Shown here piece after piece: positions 5,520 to 11,232 of a stretch of 11,232 nt of DNA. How positions within the stretch are numbered: position 1 is the first letter of the stretch; every line of letters starts with the position of its first letter. Made by a program: the position numbers and the translations under genes. Source of the DNA: an uncultured Eubacteriales bacterium (GTDB lineage: Bacteria; Bacillota; Clostridia; Oscillospirales; Oscillospiraceae); the NCBI GenBank assembly GCA_900555735.1, contig USMI01000051.1:1-11232 (forward strand), in the 5' to 3' direction. Below the pieces are notes generated by a model. It saw nothing but the letters and a program-made list of their open reading frames with translations. It did no database searches and was not told the origin of the DNA.

Positions 5520-7157
5520 ATGAAACGACGTATCCTGATCGCCGCGCTGGCGCTGGTACTGGCGGTGGGCGGCATCGCGGCGCTGAACATCCATACGGCG
5601 AGTAAGGCCACCTCCGTCGAGATGCAGGTGATAAGCTCTACCGGAGACGCCAGCGCTGCCGAGGGCCTGCTGGTGGATCACCGCATCATGCTGGGCGGCA
5701 ATCTGCTGTGGTACACCGACTATGTCCCGGCCACCGGAGAAAGCAACACAAATTTCTATGTGACGTACCGCAGCATACAGCAGCAGCCCTATTACAGCTG
5801 GCAGGACGGTGAGACCGACGAAACGAGGCTGACGTGCAGCGCGGTGGACGGCGAAAATAGAAACGATCCCATTGTGAAGGAGCTGTGGGAGGAGGCGGAG
5901 CGCAGCGACGCAAGCCTCCCCTATGTGAGCCGCCGCATCTATCCCATCGACTATTACGATACCTACCCCATGTATCTGGCAGGCAGCTGGGGCTCAGGTT
6001 GCCTTTCCGCGGATTATTCGGCGGAGCTGGCCTTCGATAAGCTGCGTATCCCGGTGGGGAAGTACGACTTTGCGGAGCTGTCCCTTTATATCAACTGGGA
6101 CAGCGACGACGCGACCAAGGTGGATTCCGTAGGGATCAGAAGCTTCTATATGCAGAACCGCTTCACGCCCTATTGCGTCAACAGCGGCGACCATATACTG
6201 GTGACGGCGGGCTTCCCGGCGGATGTGCAGCCCCGGCCGGATTGGGCGCCGGAGGGCTTCGGATTGTGGGATATGCCCGTTCGTGCGGTACAAAAGGCAT
6301 ACGCCGGCGGTTACTATACGAACTATCTGCCCACAACGGCGGAAAGCCGTCTGGTATATCCGCTGGATATCGAGACGCAGCGTGTGGCACTGCTGGAGCA
6401 GAGCATCGACGGCAAATATATCCTGCTGGTAATAGTGGAGAATGGCCGCTTCGTGCTGCATGTGCTGGACAGCACCGACTATCATCTGGTGCAGCAGCTG
6501 GATATCGACGCGGCGGAGGAGCACGAGAGCTCTATTACGCAGTACTATCAAGATGACATTGCGAACTGGATCGGCGATATTGACGATCCTAACTCCGTAG
6601 AAGAGGATCGGCCCTACCGTATCAAGCCGATAGAGGGCGAGCAGGGCTTTACTCTGACCGCGGACTACCGGGAGTATTCCACGGTCAGCATGCGGCAGGG
6701 AGACGGCTTTCTGGTGCTGCTGATGGGCTCCCGTGTGGCGCTGCTGACGCCGGACGGGGAGGGATACAGGGTCGAATTCGTCTGCGACGTGCCCGTCTGC
6801 GACTATATCGATACCGGAGATCCCGCGCAGAACGGTTACTATTTCCTGAACCACGACGACTGGGATAAGATACAGGCAGAGTCCTATGAGACGATCAGCT
6901 CGATCGTCACGGCGGATGATGACTATTCCATGGCCTATAACGGACGGTATCTGGCTATGGCCGCCTATGTCCATGACCAAGACCTGCTGGTGAGCGTGTT
7001 CGGAAAGGACGGCCTGCAATACGCCGCCTATGTGTGCAATAGCATCACCACGCAGCTGGGGCGCGGAACCTACAGCTTCTCGCCGGTGTGGGCGGACGCG
7101 GTCCTGAACGAGGATGGAATGGTTGTCCCGCGACCGGGCCTTGCGTGGCAAAACTGA
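5520..7157 (+). CDS. Large exported protein of unknown fold, last gene of the ABC operon
   Basis: This 545-residue protein begins with KRR and a hydrophobic stretch (residues 5-24), then a possible signal-peptidase site after SKA (28-30). There is no lipobox Cys, so it is either secreted or anchored by the uncleaved segment. The rest is polar, rich in Tyr, Asp and Gly, without further membrane spans. Several stretches have alternating strand character ending in a turn (about 297-330, 390-425 and 470-510), as in beta-propeller or WD-like blades, but I recognise no family and see no catalytic motif. Its ATG lies one base after the ATPase stop, with GAGGAGGGG (5507-5515) inside the ATPase end as ribosome site, so it is translated with the transporter. 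It may act as a sensor, ligand binder or extracellular part of the transporter; this is inference. Confidence 0.85.
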   Translation: MKRRILIAALALVLAVGGIAALNIHTASKATSVEMQVISSTGDASAAEGLLVDHRIMLGGNLLWYTDYVPATGESNTNFYVTYRSIQQQPYYSWQDGETDETRLTCSAVDGENRNDPIVKELWEEAERSDASLPYVSRRIYPIDYYDTYPMYLAGSWGSGCLSADYSAELAFDKLRIPVGKYDFAELSLYINWDSDDATKVDSVGIRSFYMQNRFTPYCVNSGDHILVTAGFPADVQPRPDWAPEGFGLWDMPVRAVQKAYAGGYYTNYLPTTAESRLVYPLDIETQRVALLEQSIDGKYILLVIVENGRFVLHVLDSTDYHLVQQLDIDAAEEHESSITQYYQDDIANWIGDIDDPNSVEEDRPYRIKPIEGEQGFTLTADYREYSTVSMRQGDGFLVLLMGSRVALLTPDGEGYRVEFVCDVPVCDYIDTGDPAQNGYYFLNHDDWDKIQAESYETISSIVTADDDYSMAYNGRYLAMAAYVHDQDLLVSVFGKDGLQYAAYVCNSITTQLGRGTYSFSPVWADAVLNEDGMVVPRPGLAWQN

Positions 7158-7161
7158 ACAG

Positions 7162-7201
7162 AGAGGAAAGCAGTTGCTTATGGCGGCTGCTTTCTCTTTT
7201 T
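7162..7201 (+). terminator. Terminator of the GntR-ABC operon
   Basis: The arm AGAGGAAAGCAGTTGC (7162-7177) pairs with GCGGCTGCTTTCTCT (7183-7197) with one bulged G and wobble or mismatch near the loop. It is followed by a T run (7197-7201). It begins four bases after the stop of the exported-protein gene. Confidence 0.85.
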
Positions 7202-7268
7202 GCGAAAATTTGTTTAGCCACAAGAGAAAGTGGAAGAAAAAGGAATATCTGGAATAAATTTTGTCAAA

Positions 7269-7286
7269 TTGTTACAGTTTTGACAA
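7269..7286. promoter_or_regulatory. Putative Rex box upstream of but
   Basis: TTGTTACAGTTTTGACAA matches the Rex operator consensus TTGTTAANNNNTTAACAA at 12 of 14 defined positions, with exact 18-base spacing. Rex is a redox repressor that leaves DNA when NADH/NAD+ is high, and it controls butyrate and alcohol genes in Clostridia. The right arm also forms a perfect 8-bp dyad with TTGTCAAA at 7261-7268. The site is 135 bases before the but ATG and about 50 bases upstream of the candidate -35 element. Confidence 0.5.
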
Positions 7287-7311
7287 TCTCGATTTGGGCA
7301 AGCCGCTGAAT

Positions 7312-7354
7312 TTGATATTTTTTTAACGAAATGGGTTGATATTTTTTTAACGAA
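7312..7354 (+). repeat. Two identical 19-nt direct repeats upstream of but
   Basis: TTGATATTTTTTTAACGAA occurs at 7312-7330 and again at 7336-7354, offset by 24 bases. Each copy has a TTGATA that resembles a -35 box and a TTAACGAA that resembles one half of a Rex site with one extra base. The copies could be protein-binding sites, UP-element-like A/T tracts, or a local duplication. Confidence 0.85.
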
Positions 7355-7364
7355 GTAGTAAAGT
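7336..7364 (+). promoter_or_regulatory. Candidate promoter of but
   Basis: TTGATA (7336-7341, 5/6 match to the -35 consensus) is followed after 17 bases by TAAAGT (7359-7364, 4/6 match to TATAAT). It lies after the operon terminator and uses the second copy of the direct repeat as its -35 box. The predicted start near 7371 gives a leader of about 50 bases. Confidence 0.45.
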
Positions 7365-7420
7365 ATTGTACCAGAGAGAAAACCGGGATAGAAAAGAAAG
7401 AAAACAGGAGGCATATAAAA

Positions 7421-8770
7421 ATGGCATACGAAGAATTTCTGGATATGTATCGATCCAAGCTGACCACGGCAGATGAAGCTGTTAAAGTGATCAAGTCCGG
7501 CGATTGGGTAGACTATGGCTTCTGCAATACCCATCCCCACGTTCTGGATGAAGCGCTGGCCCGCCGCGCCCCCGAGCTGGAGGATGTGAAGGTCCGCGGC
7601 GGCATCGCTCTATGGAAGCCCGCCATCTTCGATATCGAGGAGCCTGCCAAGCATATTATCTATAACTCCCACCACACCAGCGGCTTTGAGCGCAAGCATA
7701 TCGACACCGGCGCCTGCTTCTATGAGCCCATGCGCTATTCCGAGCTGCCCCGCTACTATTACGATCATATCAATCCGCCGGATGTGGCCATGATCCAAGT
7801 GGGCCCCATGGATAAGCACGGCTATTTCAATTTCGGCGTTTCCGCCTCTCACATGAAGGCCATCTGCGACACGGCGAAGATCCTGATCGTCGAGGTCAAC
7901 CAGAATATGCCCCGCTGTCTGGGCGGCTTCGGCGAGAGCGTACATATCACCGACGTGGACATGATCGTGGAAGGCCGCAACGATCCCATGGGTCAGATGC
8001 TGTCCGCACCTCCCACGGAGATCGACAAGGCCGTGGCCAAGCAGGTGGTGGAGCGCATCCCCAACGGCGCATGTCTCCAGCTGGGTATCGGCGGTATGCC
8101 CAATGCCGTGGGTATGCTGCTGTGCGAGTCCGACCTGCGTGACATGAGTGTCCATACCGAGATGTATGTGGAGGCCTTTGTGGACCTGTCCCTGTGCGGC
8201 AAGATCAGCGGCGCCAACAAGAGCATCGACCATGGCCGCCAGACCTATTCCTTCGCCGCCGGCAGCCAGCGGGTCTACGACTTCTTGGATGACAACCGCA
8301 TGTGCATGGCGGCTCCCGTCAGCTATGTGAACGATATCCGCACCATCGCGGCCATCGATAACTTCATGTCCATCAATAACGCGGTGGACATCGACCTGTA
8401 CGGTCAGGTCAGCAGCGAGACCTCCGGCATCCGCCATATCTCCGGCGCAGGCGGTCAGCAGGACTTCGTGCTGGGTGCGTATCTGTCCAACGGCGGCAAG
8501 AGCTTCATCTGCCTGTCCTCCACCTTCAAGAAGAAGGACGGCACGCTGGCCTCCCGCATCCGTCCCACGCTGGCCGAGGGCAGCATCGTCACCGATACCC
8601 GCGTGAACACCATGTATGTGGTCACCGAGTACGGCTGCGTGAACCTGAAAGGTCTGTCCTCTTGGGAGCGCGCCGAGGCGCTGATCTCCATTGCCCATCC
8701 CGACTTCCGCGAGGAGCTGATCCAAGCTGCCCAGAAGCAGAAGATCTGGTATCACAGCAACAAGCGCTGA
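7421..8770 (+). CDS. but: Butyryl-CoA:acetate CoA-transferase
   Basis: This 449-residue enzyme moves CoA from butyryl-CoA to acetate, giving butyrate and acetyl-CoA, the final step of butyrate formation in many gut anaerobes. The ATG at 7421 is nine bases after AGGAGG (7406-7411). Family marks include RYSELPRYY (105-113), ENMPRCLGG-type NQNMPRCLGG (160-169), LGIGGMPNAVG (221-231), the catalytic glutamate E247 in HTEMYVEAFVD, GAGGQQDFVLGA (342-353) with GGKSFICLSST, and a C-terminal AEALISIAHPDFR. Length and motifs fit the But/4-hydroxybutyrate CoA-transferase family, closer by recall to But of Roseburia and Faecalibacterium. The closely related 4-hydroxybutyrate enzyme cannot be fully excluded, and acceptor range is often broad. 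It stands alone between two terminators, with no crt, bcd or thl neighbours in the window. Confidence 0.88.
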   Translation: MAYEEFLDMYRSKLTTADEAVKVIKSGDWVDYGFCNTHPHVLDEALARRAPELEDVKVRGGIALWKPAIFDIEEPAKHIIYNSHHTSGFERKHIDTGACFYEPMRYSELPRYYYDHINPPDVAMIQVGPMDKHGYFNFGVSASHMKAICDTAKILIVEVNQNMPRCLGGFGESVHITDVDMIVEGRNDPMGQMLSAPPTEIDKAVAKQVVERIPNGACLQLGIGGMPNAVGMLLCESDLRDMSVHTEMYVEAFVDLSLCGKISGANKSIDHGRQTYSFAAGSQRVYDFLDDNRMCMAAPVSYVNDIRTIAAIDNFMSINNAVDIDLYGQVSSETSGIRHISGAGGQQDFVLGAYLSNGGKSFICLSSTFKKKDGTLASRIRPTLAEGSIVTDTRVNTMYVVTEYGCVNLKGLSSWERAEALISIAHPDFREELIQAAQKQKIWYHSNKR

Positions 8771-8809
8771 ACCCCGACAACACTTCCAACAGGAAGAGTA
8801 ATACAAGGT

Positions 8810-8843
8810 CAAAAGGCGTCGTTCGTAAGAACGGCGCCTTTTG
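8810..8843 (+). terminator. Terminator of but
   Basis: AAAAGGCGTCGTTC (8811-8824) and GAACGGCGCCTTTT (8829-8842) form a 14-bp stem with one G-T wobble and a GTAA tetraloop, extended by a C-G pair (8810/8843). The A-tract/T-tract arms make it usable in both directions. It lies 40 bases after the but stop. Confidence 0.85.
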
Positions 8844-8917
8844 GCGTAGACTGGCAGGAAAGTCGTGGTTTTATTGCGGGAGGAGTGCATACGAGGTGAA
8901 ACCATATACATTTTTTC

Positions 8918-8946
8918 TTGCAAGATGTGAAAAAAGAGGCTATAAT
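8918..8946 (+). promoter_or_regulatory. Sigma-A promoter of the carD-ispDF operon
   Basis: TTGCAA (8918-8923, 4/6 to consensus) and a perfect TATAAT (8941-8946) are 17 bases apart, with an A-rich spacer end and a T tract just upstream (8911-8916). The predicted start near 8953 leaves a leader of about 50 bases before carD. No dyad typical of an operator was noticed. Confidence 0.8.
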
Positions 8947-9003
8947 AAGAGCATCAAATGATAAGGAAGATGATATCAGCAGCTTGTAAGAAGGAGGTTC
9001 GGC

Positions 9004-9486
9004 ATGTATACGGTTGGTGAAAAAGTGGTGCATCCCATGCATGGCGCGGGCGTGATCGCGGAGATCACCGAGGAGCGTCTGAGCGGTGTGTCAGAGCGTT
9101 ACTATGTGTTTACTGCGCCTTTGAGCGGATTGACGCTGAAAATACCGGTAGGCAACAGCAGCGCGGTGGGCCTGCGGCAGCCCATCAGCCGCCAGCAGCT
9201 TGCCGAGATGCTCTCCTCCCTGCGCGAGGTGGAGGAGGATACGACAGAGAACTGGAACCACCGCTATCGTGAAAATATGGAGCGGATCAAAAGCGGCGAC
9301 CTGCGTGAGGTGGCACGGGTCATCAAGGGCCTGATGAGCCGCGAGGCGCGCCGGGGGCTTTCCACGGTGGAGCGCAAAATGCTGCGCAGCGCCAAGCAGA
9401 TATTGCTGAGCGAGGTCATGCTGGTGGAGGATCTTAGCTATGACGGCGCGGAGCAGCTGCTGAGCCGCAGCGTACTGGCAGAGTAA
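9004..9486 (+). CDS. carD: CarD-family RNA-polymerase-binding transcription regulator
   Basis: CarD/CdnL proteins bind the RNA polymerase beta subunit and the upstream edge of the promoter bubble and tune open-complex stability. This 160-residue protein has the expected two parts. Residues 1-65 are the Tudor-like polymerase-interaction domain (YTVGEKVVHPMHGAGVIAEI at the start and LTLKIPVGN at 43-51). Residues 70-160 are a helical DNA-binding domain with NWNHRYRENMERIKSGD (83-99), REVARVIKGLMSRE and GLSTVERKMLRSAKQIL (118-134). W84 may be the Trp that wedges at the bubble edge in characterised members. The ATG at 9004 follows AAGGAGG (8991-8997). Its TAA (9484-9486) is followed at once by GGAG, the ribosome site of ispD, so the two are tightly linked. 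Confidence 0.93.
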   Translation: MYTVGEKVVHPMHGAGVIAEITEERLSGVSERYYVFTAPLSGLTLKIPVGNSSAVGLRQPISRQQLAEMLSSLREVEEDTTENWNHRYRENMERIKSGDLREVARVIKGLMSREARRGLSTVERKMLRSAKQILLSEVMLVEDLSYDGAEQLLSRSVLAE

Positions 9487-9495
9487 GGAGACAAA

Positions 9496-10233
9496 ATGGG
9501 CTTTTGGAATACGGTACAGAAGATACAGGATAAGACGCGGCCGCTGTGCAGCATGATCGTGGCGGCGGCTGGCTCCAGCACCCGCATGGGCGGGCAGGAT
9601 AAGATGTTTGCCCGTCTGGGCGGCGCGCCGGTGCTGATGCGCACCATCTGCGCCATCGATCAGGCGGAGCTGGTCAGCGAGATCGTGGTGGCCGCCAGCG
9701 AGGAAAACATGGAGGAGGTGGCCGCGCTGTGCGCCCGATCCGGCCTCCGGAAAAAAGTGAAGGTGGTCAAGGGCGGCGCGTCCCGCACGGAATCAGTGCT
9801 GGCGGCGGCGCTGGAATGTGACCCGAAAGCAGAACTGATCGCCATTCACGATGGGGCTCGTCCGCTGGTGCGGCCGGACATGATCGACGAGATGATCCGT
9901 CTGGGCGGCACGACCCATGCGGTAGCCCCCGCCATCCCCATGAAGGATACGGTGAAGATCGCGGACGCGAACGGGCTGGTGCTGTCCACGCCGGATCGCA
10001 GCACCCTCTACGCGGTGCAGACGCCGCAGGTGTTTCAGGCCAACATCCTGAAAGCGGCGCTGCAATCGGCGCTGTTTTCAGGCGAGACTGTTACCGACGA
10101 CTGCGGCGCGGTGGAGCGCCTTGGCAAGCAGGTATGGCTGGCGGCGGGCGACGAGGGGAATATCAAGATCACCACGCCTACGGATCTGGCGGTGGCGGAA
10201 GCCATCCTGCGCCAGCGGGAGGCGGCGCAATGA
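9496..10233 (+). CDS. ispD: 2-C-methyl-D-erythritol 4-phosphate cytidylyltransferase
   Basis: IspD joins CTP to 2-C-methyl-D-erythritol 4-phosphate to give CDP-methylerythritol in the MEP route to isoprenoids. The 245-residue protein shows the nucleotide-binding start MIVAAAGSSTRMGGQDKMF (20-38; R30 and K36 match the catalytic Arg and Lys of the family), ASRTESV (95-101), IHDGARPLV (117-125), DRSTLYAVQTPQVF (167-180, with R168), TVTDD (198-202) and GNIKITTPTDL (221-231, with K224). All key residues are present. About 18 residues precede the usual start of the fold, an extension with one helix-like stretch and no clear role; the ATG at 9496 has GGAG at 9487-9490 and is the best start. The stop overlaps ispF as ATGA (10230-10233). 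Confidence 0.96.
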   Translation: MGFWNTVQKIQDKTRPLCSMIVAAAGSSTRMGGQDKMFARLGGAPVLMRTICAIDQAELVSEIVVAASEENMEEVAALCARSGLRKKVKVVKGGASRTESVLAAALECDPKAELIAIHDGARPLVRPDMIDEMIRLGGTTHAVAPAIPMKDTVKIADANGLVLSTPDRSTLYAVQTPQVFQANILKAALQSALFSGETVTDDCGAVERLGKQVWLAAGDEGNIKITTPTDLAVAEAILRQREAAQ

Positions 10234-10715
10234 CGGCGCTGCGGATCGGCCACGGGTACGACGTACACCGTCTGGCGGAGGGCCGGGCCCTGATCCTGGG
10301 CGGCGTTGCCATCCCGTGGGACAGGGGACTGGACGGTCATTCCGACGCCGACGTGCTGACCCACGCCGTGATGGACGCCCTGCTGGGCGCTGTCGCCGCC
10401 GGAGACATCGGCAAGCTGTTCCCGGATAATGACGAAGCCTTTCTTAACATCTCCAGCATGGTGCTGCTGAAGCGGGTAGGGGAATACCTCCGGCAGCAGG
10501 GCTATGCTGTGGTGAATATCGACACCACCCTGATCGCGCAGGCCCCCAAGGTGGCCCCTTACCGGGAGGCCATGCGGCAGAAAATCGCCGCCGCGCTGGA
10601 GGTGGATGTCTCGCAGATCAGCGTCAAGGCCACCACCGAGGAGCATCTGGGCTTTACCGGAACGGGGGAAGGCATGGCGGCCCACGCCGTGGCGCTGGTG
10701 GAGAAAATATGCTGA
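10230..10715 (+). CDS. ispF: 2-C-methyl-D-erythritol 2,4-cyclodiphosphate synthase
   Basis: IspF closes CDP-methylerythritol 2-phosphate into methylerythritol cyclodiphosphate with release of CMP, two steps after IspD (IspE, the kinase between, is not in this window). The 161-residue length is normal. Metal ligands D11 and H13 lie in GHGYDVHRL and H45 in SDADVLTHAVMDALLG; FPDND (64-68) and the nucleotide-binding TTEEHLGFTGTGEG near the end are complete. The ATG at 10230 shares ATGA with the ispD stop, and the in-frame open stretch further upstream is only a shadow of ispD. Translation is coupled, as is common for ispDF pairs. The next gene starts inside its last codons. Confidence 0.96.
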   Translation: MTALRIGHGYDVHRLAEGRALILGGVAIPWDRGLDGHSDADVLTHAVMDALLGAVAAGDIGKLFPDNDEAFLNISSMVLLKRVGEYLRQQGYAVVNIDTTLIAQAPKVAPYREAMRQKIAAALEVDVSQISVKATTEEHLGFTGTGEGMAAHAVALVEKIC

Positions 10716-11143
10716 GAGAAATCTATGTTGCCTTTGCCTTTCTTATTTTGGGCAGCAACCTGCTTCTTCGTACCGGTATTGTGGACGCCTATACATATAA
10801 AATGACCAACCGGCAGCACCGTGAATTCAGGAACTGGTGTCTGAAAAGAAAAAACTGGTGGTTTCGGATCCTTTTGCCATGGCAGAAGATGAAAGACTGC
10901 CACGCACCGTGGCACATGTGGTTGTTCCAGCTTATGCGGCGAATCAATTTGCTGGTGGTGACACTGGTTGGCTTACTTTATTATTTCTCAAATGGGAAGT
11001 ATTCCCTGACGCTGACCTGCTATGGCATTATGGCCGTGTATATGCTTTTCTATTATGTGCCGATTTTCCTTTATTCCGGATATCTCCGTGATCCTGACAA
11101 AAGGAATAAGGGCTGGTGCTTCGATCGGATAAAGCGAAAATAA
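10709..11143 (+). CDS. Small membrane protein of unknown function after ispF
   Basis: This encodes a 144-residue protein that I do not recognise. The ATG at 10709 overlaps the ispF stop (10713-10715) by seven bases; GGAG within ispF at about 10699-10702 could be the ribosome site. Predicted membrane segments are about 5-24, 80-97 and 103-123. Between the first two is a basic, aromatic-rich stretch (RKNWWFRILLPWQKMK, about 47-62), and the C-terminus is strongly basic (about 126-144), so both should be cytoplasmic. Its base composition is clearly lower in G+C than ispD and ispF, and the Trp/Tyr/Phe content is high. Overlap with ispF and the terminator directly after place it as the last gene of the carD operon. 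Confidence 0.75.
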   Translation: MLREIYVAFAFLILGSNLLLRTGIVDAYTYKMTNRQHREFRNWCLKRKNWWFRILLPWQKMKDCHAPWHMWLFQLMRRINLLVVTLVGLLYYFSNGKYSLTLTCYGIMAVYMLFYYVPIFLYSGYLRDPDKRNKGWCFDRIKRK

Positions 11144-11147
11144 ATGC

Positions 11148-11185
11148 AGCACAGGAGGATGGAGTGTCCTCCTGTGCTTTCTTTT
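11148..11185 (+). terminator. Terminator of the carD-ispDF operon
   Basis: AGCACAGGAGGA (11148-11159) and TCCTCCTGTGCT (11167-11178) form a perfect 12-bp stem with a seven-base loop, followed by TTCTTTTC. It starts four bases after the stop of the membrane protein gene. The left arm also contains a GGAGG, buried in the stem. Confidence 0.9.
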
Positions 11186-11212
11186 CATACATTGGAGTGG
11201 AGGAGGTGTACC

Positions 11213-11232
11213 ATGGATCATTATCTTTTTGT
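11213..11232 (+). CDS. N-terminal fragment of a new gene
   Basis: An ATG at 11213 lies four bases after an excellent AGGAGGTG ribosome site (11201-11208) and opens a frame reading MDHYLF up to the end of the window. Only six full codons are present, so no function can be given. It follows a terminator, but no convincing promoter fits in the short gap (11186-11212), so it may depend on read-through. Confidence 0.6.

Noticed and set aside
7280..7308. TTGACA at 7280-7285 as -35 box for but
   Set aside because: No TATAAT-like element lies 16-18 bases downstream (the sequence there is GC-rich). The TTGACA is better explained as an arm of the Rex-like dyad.
7610..8923. Long minus-strand open frame opposite but
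   Set aside because: It mirrors the CoA-transferase codon pattern, is His/Gly/Val-rich without any family motif, and runs through the but terminator.
1..11232. tRNA, rRNA, CRISPR array, insertion sequence or phage genes
   Set aside because: No cloverleaf, spacer-repeat pattern, transposase or integrase motif, or terminal inverted repeats were found on either strand by eye.

Overview
The window looks like chromosomal DNA from a GC-rich, butyrate-forming anaerobic member of the Clostridia, most likely the Oscillospiraceae (Oscillibacter/Flavonifractor/Intestinimonas-like). This rests on strong AGGAGG-type ribosome binding sites, a But-type butyryl-CoA:acetate CoA-transferase, a YtrA-type GntR regulator with an ABC cassette, a Na/Pi-PhoU transporter, and MEP-pathway genes behind a CarD-type gene. 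The taxon is an inference; there is no rRNA or tRNA gene in the window.

Layout. 1-168 is the C-terminal end of an unidentified gene. 208-575 is a fluoride channel gene (crcB/fluc) split by a one-base frameshift in a T run. 630-1064 is a small helical, ferritin-like (DUF2383-type) protein. It converges on a minus-strand Na/phosphate cotransporter with a PhoU-like tail (1112-2872); the two share one long hairpin that contains the transporter stop codon. A promoter with two matching 24-bp dyads (2999-3022, 3028-3051) then drives a five-gene plus-strand operon, 3073-7157: GntR/YtrA-type repressor, 6-TM permease, 3-TM permease, YtrB-like ATPase, and a 545-residue exported protein of unknown fold. 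It ends at a hairpin plus T run.

7421-8770 is the but gene, a single-gene unit between two terminators. Its AT-rich upstream region holds a near-consensus Rex (NADH/NAD+ sensor) box and a 19-nt direct repeat. From a good sigma-A promoter at 8918-8946 follows carD-ispD-ispF and a small membrane protein gene, overlapping or tightly packed, ending at a hairpin at 11148. The first codons of another gene begin at 11213.

How the genes work together. But converts butyryl-CoA plus acetate to butyrate plus acetyl-CoA, the last step of butyrate fermentation, and the putative Rex site would tie it to redox state. The carD operon joins an RNA-polymerase-binding regulator to two consecutive MEP enzymes that make isoprenoid precursors for undecaprenyl phosphate and other isoprenoids. 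The GntR-ABC operon resembles the cell-envelope-stress Ytr systems of Firmicutes but has its own gene set: unequal permeases and a large exported protein. It is the best candidate here for an undescribed system. No CRISPR array, mobile element, tRNA or rRNA was seen, and no stretch longer than 300 bases lacks a gene.
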